A DNA stretch of 64,000 nucleotides from contig JAKUQR010000012.1 of the NCBI GenBank assembly GCA_022450155.1, positions 1 to 64,000 on the forward strand, in the 5' to 3' direction. The translations under genes and the position numbers were made by a program. The notes under the pieces were generated by a model. The model was not told the origin of the DNA, did not search any database, and saw only the letters and a list, made by a program, of their open reading frames with translations. Shown one piece after another: positions 1 to 8,014 of this stretch (position 1 is the first letter of the stretch; every line of letters begins with the position of its first letter). This stretch comes from Gammaproteobacteria bacterium (GTDB lineage Bacteria; Pseudomonadota; Gammaproteobacteria; Arenicellales; UBA868).

Positions 1-126
1 AAGCCACCCAAAGAACTCTTGGCCAATGAGTTGGCAGTAGCCAGAACCACCTGGGAGAACGAGCAGACCATCGCGACTGCAACGCGCTACATCACGCTGC
101 TGGAGGTTGCCCGGCAGATCCAGTGA
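1..126 (+). CDS. 3' end of an unrecognised protein (partial)
   Basis: The first 126 bases read as an open frame of 41 codons ending in TGA, with no start inside the window, so this is the carboxy-terminal tail of a gene that begins upstream. The tail is rich in Ala, Leu, Glu and Thr and looks helical, ending in LLEVARQIQ. No motif is visible and I do not recognise the family. It converges on the enolase-superfamily gene on the other strand, and an inverted repeat lies between the two stop codons. The same-frame stop and absence of internal stops support coding; function cannot be given. Confidence 0.5.
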   Translation, partial: KPPKELLANELAVARTTWENEQTIATATRYITLLEVARQIQ

Positions 127-161
127 CGCCCAGTTGTGGCATCAGTGTGTCGATGGGCCAG

Positions 162-180
162 TTCAACCTAGCGGGTTGAA
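162..180. terminator. Candidate bidirectional terminator hairpin
   Basis: A 7-bp perfect inverted repeat, TTCAACC and GGTTGAA, is separated by a 5-base loop and lies between two convergent genes, overlapping the stop codon of the minus-strand one. No long T tract follows on either side, so intrinsic termination is only suggested by position and symmetry. Confidence 0.35.
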
Positions 181-1292
181 TTATGGTCGCAGATGATTCG
201 GTGCACGGTGGCAGCTTCCATTGCCGGCCAGTCTACAGCTAGGCCAAGACCTGGACCGGTTGGCGCATAGACATAACCATCACTGGCCGTACGGAGCACA
301 TCGTGCATGCCGTATTCAAAGGTTTTGTAGGGCAGGGGTTGTTCGTAGTAGCTGCAGTGACCACAGCCCAGCATCAGATGGAGGTTCGCAGCTGATGGCA
401 GGGTATATCCCCAGGACATCAGCTCGCACTTCATGCCCGCTTCAGCGGAGAGGGACACTGCTTTTTGTACCGGGGTTATCCCCCCAAGTATGGTGGCATC
501 AGTACGTGTGGTATTCCAGGCACCTGTTTTTAGTGCCTCCTCGAATAGAGACAGATCCTGAATCCAGTTGCCCGACGGTATGACGGGAATGTCGACTGCT
601 CGCGTGAGTTTGCGATAGCCCGTTAGATCCCAGTCGGGTAAAGGTGCTTCAAACCAGGTGAATGCAAGCGCGTCGAGCGCTTTCGCAACTTCAATGGCAC
701 TGTCTAGATCGTAGTTGTTTTCCGCATCCAGCATCAGCGCAAGGTCCGGGAACTGACGGCGGGCCTCACGTGCGAGTGCCAGGTCCCGGTCTGGAATACA
801 CCAGGTATGAAACTTGACGGCCTGGAATCCCTGGTCCACCAGTTCAGCAACCACGGACATGTAGGTGTCAATATCGGCATACATCGGGGTGCTGGCGTAA
901 GCCGGGATACGTTCCATCGCACCGCCAAGTAGTTGATAAATCGGCTTGTCCTGGATTTTGCCCATGATGTCCCACAGTGCGATGTCGATGACCGCCAGCG
1001 CGCCAGGTGGCTGTGGAAAGACTCGGGGTCGCAAGTCGTGGAGAATCGACTCGCGTTCGCACGGGTCCCGGCCGATCAGAATCGGCACCAGGTGGCGTAA
1101 CGACTCGGCGGTGTAGCGATCGTAACCGAAAGAAGTCGCGTTCCAGATACCTGCGATGCCTTCCAGTCCCGCGTCGGTGTAGACACGGAGCAACGTGTTG
1201 CTCTGGTATTGTTCCGGCAGGTCGTCCGACCAGGTGTAGCGCTCGGTTTCAGACCCGATGACCTGAATCTCGACACGCTCAATCTGCATCAC
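168..1292 (-). CDS. Enolase-superfamily (MR/MLE-like) protein with degenerate active site
   Basis: Protein of 374 aa with the two-domain layout of mandelate racemase/muconate-lactonizing enzymes: an N-terminal capping domain (about 1-125, with IDIALWD near 102-108) and a barrel domain. Several barrel-end residues are visible: K160-x-H162 where many members have KxK, D189 in LDAEN, E215 in WFEAPLP and D265 in TDATILGG. The third metal ligand, normally Glu in a GENW-like motif, appears to be G241 in PSGNW, and the catalytic His of the racemase branch is absent (MSW near 292-294). It may be a dehydratase-like acid sugar enzyme that has diverged, or a non-catalytic homologue. Family assignment is solid; substrate is unknown. 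Start is the first of two adjacent ATGs. Confidence 0.85.
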   Translation of the reverse strand: MMQIERVEIQVIGSETERYTWSDDLPEQYQSNTLLRVYTDAGLEGIAGIWNATSFGYDRYTAESLRHLVPILIGRDPCERESILHDLRPRVFPQPPGALAVIDIALWDIMGKIQDKPIYQLLGGAMERIPAYASTPMYADIDTYMSVVAELVDQGFQAVKFHTWCIPDRDLALAREARRQFPDLALMLDAENNYDLDSAIEVAKALDALAFTWFEAPLPDWDLTGYRKLTRAVDIPVIPSGNWIQDLSLFEEALKTGAWNTTRTDATILGGITPVQKAVSLSAEAGMKCELMSWGYTLPSAANLHLMLGCGHCSYYEQPLPYKTFEYGMHDVLRTASDGYVYAPTGPGLGLAVDWPAMEAATVHRIICDHNSTR

Positions 1293-1505
1293 TACGGCCA
1301 GGTTTTTCGATCAGGGATCCAGCGAGGCGTCCATCGCAAGGGCGCAGCTAACCGTGTTCTGGAAGTGGTGGACAGCGTGGTGAAGGGGGTGCTCATCACA
1401 TTTTTCGGTGGGGTTGCAAAGGGCGGGATGTGACCACAGTCTAGTACGGCAACGGTGCGCCGTAAACGCGGGGTGAGCGCCGGATCCTTTCAGTAGGGTG
1501 GGCTG

Positions 1506-2081
1506 TCAGCGTCTGGCTGTGATGAGGTTGTGCAGTTCGTAGACGGCCTGGGGGTGGATGTCACTGAAACCGGCACCTTCAAGGTGTGTCTGAATTTGGC
1601 GGCTGCTCACACGGCGCCCGGTTGAAGGTGGCCCACCGTCGTCTTCATGTTTCCAGTCGATGATCACCAGCGTGCCGCCAGTCTTGAGGACACGGAAACA
1701 CTCTGTCATCAAACCTTCGGCGTCAGTGAGTTCATGATGGACCTGCAGCATGGTGACCAGGTCGATACTCGATTCGGGTAGCGTGGTGTGTGATTCAGTC
1801 ATTTCCACACAGCTGATGTTGTTCAGCGACTGCGCTCTGGCCGCTTCCCGCACCAGCGCCAGCATGCCGGGCAGGATATCGCAGGCATAGACGGTCGCAG
1901 CCGGAAAGTGGGCGGCAAATGGCAGCGCCACGTAACCGGTACCGGTGCCGATATCGGCAATGGTGTGGCCAGAGAACGGTTCAAGTACCTGCCAGATGTG
2001 GTGGGGGTCTACGCGCTCAAGTCGTGCCGGATCATTCAGGCGTCGAATCCGTGCAGGGTCCATACCTGAGGTGTTGGTCAT
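1506..2081 (-). CDS. Class I SAM-dependent methyltransferase
   Basis: A 191-aa protein with a Rossmann methyltransferase core. Motif I is ADIGTGTGY at about residues 42-50, followed by an acidic strand end (YACDIL) that would bind the SAM ribose, and a post-motif VLKTGGTLVIIDWKH strand typical of UbiE/COQ5-like enzymes. It lies 53 bp downstream of tpm on the same strand, so the two may be co-transcribed. The substrate cannot be read from sequence; small-molecule methylation in the cytoplasm is the likely role. The 213 bp between this gene's end and the enolase-superfamily start (1293-1505) hold no recognisable feature. Confidence 0.8.
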   Translation of the reverse strand: MTNTSGMDPARIRRLNDPARLERVDPHHIWQVLEPFSGHTIADIGTGTGYVALPFAAHFPAATVYACDILPGMLALVREAARAQSLNNISCVEMTESHTTLPESSIDLVTMLQVHHELTDAEGLMTECFRVLKTGGTLVIIDWKHEDDGGPPSTGRRVSSRQIQTHLEGAGFSDIHPQAVYELHNLITARR

Positions 2082-2134
2082 TTACGGATCCAAACCACTG
2101 GCTGTGGAAAACCCGAAATCTAGTGTGCGGCCGA

Positions 2135-2794
2135 CTATTTGATGAGCCATATATGTTCTGTGACGGCATCAAGGCCTGCTTCAATAAACATCGGGTTGCG
2201 CGAGGTCACGTTTTTGCTTTGCAGCTTCTCCAGCGACTGACAGGCGGCATACAGGCGGTGTATTTCATCATCGTTGACGCTGAACGGCGGGCCGCTCATT
2301 TTCTGCTGATCGTAAAGCAGGGCACTCAGCAGAACTGGACTGCCTTTGTTGAGGAAGCTTAAAACGTGCGGTGCGTAACGGACCCGGTCGGCAGGATTCA
2401 ACGCAATCAGCGCGGCGCGGTCCCAGACGGCATCGAAGGTGCCGGCAATGTCCGTGGTGAGTTCGAACATATCCCCGACGTACACCGAAAGACCGGGTGA
2501 TTCCCAGATTTCAAACGCACCTGCCGGCGTTCGGGTCGGCTCAAGTTCAAGTTGTTCGAAAAGCTCGGATACTGCCTGTTCGGCGAGTTCAACCCCGACC
2601 ACGTGGCAGCCGTGGTCTTTCAGCCAGCCCAGATCAAGGCTCTTGCCGCACAAGGGAACCAGAATGCGCCCGCTCGACATCAGCTGACCGATGTAACGCA
2701 TCAGAGCCGGGTGGACCTGGTCAAGGTGAAAGCGTGTGCGGCCTTCTCGCCAGCGGGCGAGCCAGGCTTCTCGGTCTTCCAACGACAACGTCAT
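2135..2794 (-). CDS. tpm: Thiopurine S-methyltransferase
   Basis: The 219-aa length and motifs match bacterial TPMT: an N-terminal W-x-x-RW-x-EG-x-T-x-FH segment, LVPLCGKSLDLGWL at about 46-59 (the SAM-binding loop), VVGVELAE, and a WDRAALIAL strand at about 143-151. In gammaproteobacteria the family S-methylates thiopurines and methylates selenium or tellurium compounds. Its start is separated by only 3 bp from the cysS stop on the same strand, suggesting read-through from cysS. The assignment is confident; the physiological substrate is not known from sequence. Confidence 0.93.
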   Translation of the reverse strand: MTLSLEDREAWLARWREGRTRFHLDQVHPALMRYIGQLMSSGRILVPLCGKSLDLGWLKDHGCHVVGVELAEQAVSELFEQLELEPTRTPAGAFEIWESPGLSVYVGDMFELTTDIAGTFDAVWDRAALIALNPADRVRYAPHVLSFLNKGSPVLLSALLYDQQKMSGPPFSVNDDEIHRLYAACQSLEKLQSKNVTSRNPMFIEAGLDAVTEHIWLIK

Positions 2795-2797
2795 AGT

Positions 2798-4207
2798 CTA
2801 AAGTGGGTGCCAGGTTGTGCCGTCGGCACTGTCTTCGATTCGGATACCGGCCGCAGACAGCTCGTCACGAATATGATCCGCCTGCTCGAAATCCTTATTT
2901 ATCCGGGCCAAGCGCCGGTCTTCGATGCGCTGTTCAATCCAGGCAGCATCGATGTCACCACGTTTAAGTGAAGAAGCTGTCAATGCGGCCAGCGCGGTGG
3001 TCGGGTCCTGCTGCAACAGTCCGAGCACATCAGCGGAGGCCACGATGGTGTGTTTGAGCTTTGCTTGTTCGGCCGGATCAGACGATTGTCCCAGCTCACG
3101 GACGAGCTGGTGGATTCGGGCAAAGGCGACGGATGTGTTGAGGTCGTCACACAGTGCAGAGATTACTTCGCTATCGGGTACAGGCTCTTCTGATGAGGAA
3201 CCCGTGGTGCAGGCTTCAAGGGCCCGGTACCACTTAACCAGCGTCCGTTTGGCCTCGTCGAGCCGGACCGTTGTCCAGTCCAGGGCAGCGCGGTAATGGG
3301 TCGACAGCAGCGCAAATCGAATCGCTTCAGCGGGGGCCTGGTCCAGCAGGTCGCGGACCAGCAGTACGTTGCCCAGGGATTTCGACATTTTCTGTCCTTC
3401 AACAGTGACAAACTCGTTGTGTACCCACATCCGGCAGTACGGGGCTCCACCGTGGGCGCAGGTGCTTTGTGCGATTTCATTTTCGTGGTGCGGGAAGATC
3501 AGATCGCGGCCGCCGCCGTGAATGTCGATGGTCTCACCCAGATGGGATTCGCTCATCGCAGAGCATTCGATGTGCCAGCCCGGTCTGCCGCGTCCCCAGG
3601 GGCTTTCCCAGCCGGGCAGTTCAGTCGTTGACGGCTTCCACAGCACAAAATCCATGGGATCGCGTTTGTAGGGTGCGATCTCAACCCGGGCACCGGCTAT
3701 CATGTCGTCGGTACTGCGACCCGACAGTTCACCGTACTCAGGAAATGATTTGATATCGAACAGAACATGCCCTTCAGCCAGGTAAGCATGTTCGCGTTCT
3801 ACAAGGGATTCGATCATGCTAACGATCTGTTCAATATGGTCGGTGACCCGAGGCTCCGCGTCCGGTTGGGCAGTGTTCAGTGCTGCCATATCCTGATGGT
3901 AGGCAGCCGTGAAACGTTCAGTGATCACGCCGATCGTCTCGCCGGTTTCGATCGATGCCGCATTGATCTTGTCGTCAACGTCGGTGATGTTGCGTACATA
4001 GGTCACGTCAGAATAGAACAGATGCAGCAGCCGTGCGAGTACATCAAAAATAACAGCAGGCCGGGCGTTACCAATGTGCGCAAGGTTGTACACCGTTGGC
4101 CCACACACGTACATCCCGACACGGTCCGGGAGCAGTGTTTCCAGTTGCTCCTTGCGGCGAGTCAGACTGTTATACAGAAAGATCGAGTCGGGCGCGGGGT
4201 CAGTCAT
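2798..4207 (-). CDS. cysS: Cysteinyl-tRNA synthetase
   Basis: Class I aminoacyl-tRNA synthetase of 469 aa, the usual CysRS size. Visible signatures are YVCGPTVYN at 33-41 with the zinc ligand C35, the HIGH-type HIGNARP at 44-50, WHIECSAMS with C215, the zinc-binding HHENE segment at 240-244, and KMSKS at 273-277. A C-terminal anticodon-recognition domain follows. The enzyme charges tRNA-Cys in the cytoplasm. The ATG at 4205-4207 gives the conserved N-terminus. The 151 bp upstream, up to the dioxygenase stop, hold no other gene. It appears intact and functional. Confidence 0.98.
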   Translation of the reverse strand: MTDPAPDSIFLYNSLTRRKEQLETLLPDRVGMYVCGPTVYNLAHIGNARPAVIFDVLARLLHLFYSDVTYVRNITDVDDKINAASIETGETIGVITERFTAAYHQDMAALNTAQPDAEPRVTDHIEQIVSMIESLVEREHAYLAEGHVLFDIKSFPEYGELSGRSTDDMIAGARVEIAPYKRDPMDFVLWKPSTTELPGWESPWGRGRPGWHIECSAMSESHLGETIDIHGGGRDLIFPHHENEIAQSTCAHGGAPYCRMWVHNEFVTVEGQKMSKSLGNVLLVRDLLDQAPAEAIRFALLSTHYRAALDWTTVRLDEAKRTLVKWYRALEACTTGSSSEEPVPDSEVISALCDDLNTSVAFARIHQLVRELGQSSDPAEQAKLKHTIVASADVLGLLQQDPTTALAALTASSLKRGDIDAAWIEQRIEDRRLARINKDFEQADHIRDELSAAGIRIEDSADGTTWHPL

Positions 4208-4358
4208 AGAGCAGGTGTGATCAAATACAGAGGTCAGTTTTCCGGCTGAGATGCAGGCGTGATCAGAACGCAGGCAGTGCCATCACCGGCGACAGAGTGT
4301 TTGCCGGATGGACATGTGAATTATAAACCAAGCTTTGCTTGTGCCCGGGTGTATCGGG

Positions 4359-5318
4359 TTAAACAGGGATTTCAGCAACCGGGAATGTCTGGCGCCAGAG
4401 ATCACGCTGATAGGTCCCATAGTTGAACGTGGTCGAGTGGTTGCAGTCGAAATCGATCAGCGGGCTGATACTGACGTCTGCGCTGGGATTCACAAACAGC
4501 GGGATGGAGAAACGGTCGCGATTGCTGCGGTTGATTACCCGGTGAGGGGTAGATGAGAACCTTCCGTTCGACCAGATCTGCATGATATTGCCGAGGTTGA
4601 TGACGAAGGTCTCCTCGAGAGGCGGCGCACCCACCCATTCGCCATTTTTATTCTGGATCTCAAGACCTCCGCAGTTATCCTGCCACAGGATGGTGAAGCC
4701 ACCGGAATCGGAATGTGGCACCACACCGATGTCGTTGTCGGCTGTCGGAGTATCCTGTGGGGGGTAATGGTTGACCTTCAAACGGCTAAGAGGCTTCTTA
4801 AAAAAGGTTGCGAAGCGGTGTTCGTCAAGTCCGAGTGCCAGAGCAAATCCCCGCAGCAGTACCCCAGCCAGACCTTCAACGGCATCAAAATACCGCAGCA
4901 TCGCCCGTTTCAGGTCAGGCTGGCCGTCTGGCCACTGGTTCGGACCATCCAACAGAGCGTCGTTACTCAATGGGCGGTCGTGGCCGATCCAGAAGCCTTC
5001 CTGCTGACTGGTGCCTGCCCTGGCCTCACCTTCGTAACTGCGGTAACCCAAAGGCAGGTAGCCCTGAATCCGCGGGTCGATCACGATCTTCATCTTTTCT
5101 GCCATTGGCGCCGCAAAGAACGTTACCGCTGATTCTTTTAGCGCCTCAACGAGTGCCATGGACACGCCATGGTTGCGTACATACAGAAAACCCACATCAG
5201 TACAGGCTTGGTGCAAGCCGTTGATCAGCGTCGGATCGTGATCGCCTGCAATCAACGGGCCGACGTCAACGATCGGGATCTCTGAAAAATCAAGGCGACG
5301 GGACTGGGGCAGGGTCAT
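4359..5318 (-). CDS. 2-oxoglutarate/Fe(II)-dependent dioxygenase, isopenicillin-N-synthase family
   Basis: 319 aa with the DIOX_N domain (IPIVDVGPLI near 14-23; GFLYVRNHGV near 43-52) and the double-stranded beta-helix core. The iron facial triad is H202-x-D204 (PHSDSGG) and H259 (TPHRV); R269-x-S271 should bind the 2-oxoglutarate carboxylate. Bacterial relatives hydroxylate or desaturate small metabolites and are often annotated as ethylene-forming or flavone-synthase-like, names not supported here. It is divergent to the Rieske oxygenase at 5437, with about 118 bp between the starts that should carry both promoters, so the two oxygenases may serve one pathway. Confidence 0.88.
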   Translation of the reverse strand: MTLPQSRRLDFSEIPIVDVGPLIAGDHDPTLINGLHQACTDVGFLYVRNHGVSMALVEALKESAVTFFAAPMAEKMKIVIDPRIQGYLPLGYRSYEGEARAGTSQQEGFWIGHDRPLSNDALLDGPNQWPDGQPDLKRAMLRYFDAVEGLAGVLLRGFALALGLDEHRFATFFKKPLSRLKVNHYPPQDTPTADNDIGVVPHSDSGGFTILWQDNCGGLEIQNKNGEWVGAPPLEETFVINLGNIMQIWSNGRFSSTPHRVINRSNRDRFSIPLFVNPSADVSISPLIDFDCNHSTTFNYGTYQRDLWRQTFPVAEIPV

Positions 5319-5436
5319 GATCAGGGTTCCAGTGGACGCTTGGAGCTGCAGCGATTACTTATACCAGCACCCGGCTGATTTCTCTACAGGACGCAGGAAG
5401 ACCAGTTGCCCAAAGCGCATCTGCTATGCTGTGCCA

Positions 5437-6597
5437 ATGGGACCGGACGATCTTTTTGACCCCGCGCATTATCAGCAGGTCCGTCAACCGCTGCTTGAAG
5501 CCAGCACGCTGCCCGGTTGGTGTTATACGGATCCGGTTTTCTATGAACGTGAGGTTAGGCAGGTGTTCTGGCCAAGCTGGCATTTCGTGGGTCGTGAAGA
5601 GGAACTGCCAGAACCTGGAGACTATCTGATCTATGACGGGGTAGGGGGTCCAGTCATCGTGATCAGGACGCCAGCCGGTGACATTAAAGCCTTTTACAAC
5701 ACCTGCCGGCATCGCGGGACGCGACTGCTCAACGACCAGGGTTCAGCGCCGCGCATTGTCTGTCCGTATCACAGCTGGGTATATGCCTGCGACGGGCGTT
5801 TGATCCGTGCGCCCGGGATGACGTCAGTCGCCGGATTCGATCCAAAGGATCACGGGTTACTGCCAGTACATCTGGAGTCTTGGGCCGGGTTCCTGTTTGT
5901 CCACTATGGTGATGAGCCAGCTGACCTGAAGGACTGGTTGGGCGATATGCCCCAGTTTTTTGCTGATCATTGCCCCGAGGATCTGCAATGTGTACGGCGC
6001 AAGCGGTTTGATGTCGGGTGCAACTGGAAACTGCTGATCGAAAATGCGATGGAGGCCTACCACACGGGGACCGTCCATCCGACAACCCTGGGCCGTCAGC
6101 ACTCTAAACCGATTGCTACCTACGGTGAATGGTCATGTTTGTTTGTGCACATCGATGGAAAAGAGTCGGTGTCGGTACTGCCGGATAGCCGTGTTTCATT
6201 GCCGATGAACCCGAACTTGTATGGCGAGAGCAGCCAGGGTACTTTTTTTACCAACGTTCATCCGTGCACCCAATTTGTATTTGCGCCTGACTGTATGTGG
6301 TGGCTATCGGTAGAACCGAGAGGGCCGGCGCAGTGCAGCCTGGTGCTCGGCTCATGTTTCCCCGGTTCTTCGGTGGCCAGGCCTGACTTCAGTGAACAGG
6401 TAAAAGCCTATTACCAGCGATGGGATACTGCGACGCCGGAAGACAATACGGTCTGTGAAGCTCAGCAGGCAGGACAGGCGGTGCAAATAAGGCCGGCGGG
6501 GCGCTTCTCGAGCGAGGAGGCCCTGGTTCACCACTTGGCGAACTGGGTGTTGGACCGCGTGCTTCAGGGTGACGCTTCAGAGGTTGGTAGCGCCTGA
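5437..6597 (+). CDS. Rieske non-heme iron oxygenase, alpha subunit (1)
   Basis: 386 aa from the chosen ATG; an upstream in-frame ATG at 5317 would add 40 residues unlike family N-termini. The Rieske [2Fe-2S] ligands are C90-x-H92 and C109-xx-H112. The catalytic iron site is H209 and H214 in an E-A-Y-H...H motif. The residue bridging Rieske and mononuclear iron is E206, where classic ring-hydroxylating dioxygenases have Asp; Glu is known from quaternary-amine oxygenases such as carnitine monooxygenase. It probably demethylates or hydroxylates a small substrate. It leads a run of CoA-metabolism genes, after a 218-bp gap. No reductase or beta subunit is adjacent. Confidence 0.9.
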   Translation: MGPDDLFDPAHYQQVRQPLLEASTLPGWCYTDPVFYEREVRQVFWPSWHFVGREEELPEPGDYLIYDGVGGPVIVIRTPAGDIKAFYNTCRHRGTRLLNDQGSAPRIVCPYHSWVYACDGRLIRAPGMTSVAGFDPKDHGLLPVHLESWAGFLFVHYGDEPADLKDWLGDMPQFFADHCPEDLQCVRRKRFDVGCNWKLLIENAMEAYHTGTVHPTTLGRQHSKPIATYGEWSCLFVHIDGKESVSVLPDSRVSLPMNPNLYGESSQGTFFTNVHPCTQFVFAPDCMWWLSVEPRGPAQCSLVLGSCFPGSSVARPDFSEQVKAYYQRWDTATPEDNTVCEAQQAGQAVQIRPAGRFSSEEALVHHLANWVLDRVLQGDASEVGSA

Positions 6598-6815
6598 TCT
6601 TGTACGTGCCAACTGTTTGAGTGAGTCACGGGACATTCCGAGCAAGGCTGACGACCCGCACCATCCATAACGTCTTGCCTAAACGGCCCGGGTCCGGTCG
6701 GCTTCTGGGGCTGACTTAATTCTAGCTCGACGTCGGAGACCTGCGTGGGTGGTAGACTTTGCAGCAGCATCCTGATGCTGTGTTGAGCCGCTGGTCGAAT
6801 AAATTCGAAACGATA
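6598..6815. other. Intergenic region before the acyl-CoA dehydrogenase pair
   Basis: 218 bp with no convincing gene. It contains a short hairpin (CAGCAT, 4-base loop, ATGCTG at 6765-6780). A start at 6759 for the downstream gene would place this hairpin inside the coding sequence and add 19 atypical residues, so it is treated as non-coding. No clear promoter was identified. Confidence 0.4.
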
Positions 6816-7991
6816 ATGACTGACCTAAATACATTCCGGCGCGAGACCCAGGCGTGGCTCGAGAGCAACTGCCCGTCCGCGATGTGCCAGCCACTCCGGG
6901 ACGAAGATGATTCCGTCTGGGGCGGTCGACAACCGACGTTCAAGAATGACGAGCAGAAAGTCTGGCTTGAACGGATGGTCGAAAAACGCTGGACCGCCCC
7001 CGAGTGGCCAGTGGAATACGGCGGTGGTGGATTGTCAAAAGCGCAGGGTAAGATTCTGCGCGAGGAGATGAAAGCGATATCTGCCCGACCGCCCCTGATG
7101 TCCTTCGGGATCTGGATGCTGGGCCCAGCACTGCTGAAATACGGTACTGAAGCACAAAAGAAAACACACCTGCCGCCGATCACACGCGGTGAGATTCGCT
7201 GGGCCCAGGGTTATTCGGAACCCAATTCCGGCTCGGATCTGGCATCGCTGTCGACACGCTGTGAACACAATGGCGATCACTACCTGATCAACGGGCAGAA
7301 AATCTGGACATCTTTCGGCCACAAAGGGGACTGGATCTTTGTCCTGGTACGGACGGACGTTGAGGCTGCGAAACACGATGGTATCAGCCTGGTGCTGGTC
7401 GATATGGCGCAACCCGGTGTGACCACTCGGCCGATCAAGCTGCTTTCAGGCGCGTCACATTTCTGCGAGACCTTTTTTGATGATGCACGCTGCGAGCTTG
7501 ATAACGTTGTCGGGGAACTCAACCAGGGTTGGACCGTGGCCAAGTATCTGTTGACCCATGAGCGTGAGATGATCGGTGGATCGGCGATCGGTCGTGCGGC
7601 GATGCGGCCGCTCAGTGAGTTCGTGGCACAACAGGTCGGGCTAAACGAGTTCGGCGTTCTTTTGGACTCGGTGCTGCGGACTGATGTGGCCAGAACTGAA
7701 ATCGATGCGTTGGCGTTTTTGTGGACAACCGAACGTATCGCAGACGAAGCAAAAGCAGGGCAGGGTATCGGCGCCATGTCGGCGATGCTGAAATATTATG
7801 GCACCGAGTTGAACAAGCGGCGTTATGAGTTGATGATGTACAGCGCGGGACACGATGCACTGGCGCTTGATCGCGAAGATCACCTCGCACGAGACTGGTT
7901 ACGAACCAAGGGAAACTCTATCGAAGGCGGCACTTCCGAAGTGCAACTCAACATCGTTGCGAAACGAATTCTTGGTCTGCCATCGGTCTGA
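6816..7991 (+). CDS. Acyl-CoA dehydrogenase subunit carrying the catalytic Glu
   Basis: 391 aa from the ATG at 6816. The N-terminal helical domain, the middle beta-domain (WAQGYSEPNSGSDLASL; GQKIWTSFGH) and the C-terminal helical domain are all present. The C-terminus has IEGGTSEVQ, whose E370 matches the catalytic base of medium-chain enzymes. The FAD-contacting R-x-QFG...FQ motif expected in the C-terminal domain is not visible. The next gene shows the opposite pattern, so the pair probably forms an alpha2-beta2 dehydrogenase, as described for ChsE1/E2 and ChsE4/E5 in steroid side-chain degradation. It would introduce an alpha,beta double bond into an acyl-CoA. The pairing is inferred; the family is certain. 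Confidence 0.9.
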   Translation: MTDLNTFRRETQAWLESNCPSAMCQPLRDEDDSVWGGRQPTFKNDEQKVWLERMVEKRWTAPEWPVEYGGGGLSKAQGKILREEMKAISARPPLMSFGIWMLGPALLKYGTEAQKKTHLPPITRGEIRWAQGYSEPNSGSDLASLSTRCEHNGDHYLINGQKIWTSFGHKGDWIFVLVRTDVEAAKHDGISLVLVDMAQPGVTTRPIKLLSGASHFCETFFDDARCELDNVVGELNQGWTVAKYLLTHEREMIGGSAIGRAAMRPLSEFVAQQVGLNEFGVLLDSVLRTDVARTEIDALAFLWTTERIADEAKAGQGIGAMSAMLKYYGTELNKRRYELMMYSAGHDALALDREDHLARDWLRTKGNSIEGGTSEVQLNIVAKRILGLPSV

Positions 7992-8014
7992 ACTGAGCAT
8001 CAAGGACGATACTC

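Noticed and set aside
2439-2971. Long plus-strand frames opposite tpm and cysS
   Set aside because: They mirror well-conserved genes on the minus strand and show no family motif.
5317-5436. Longer N-terminus for Rieske oxygenase 1
   Set aside because: The extra 40 residues do not resemble family N-termini and would cover the divergent promoter region.
6765-6780. Short hairpin as a transcription terminator after Rieske oxygenase 1
   Set aside because: Only 6 bp of stem and no T run; too weak to call.
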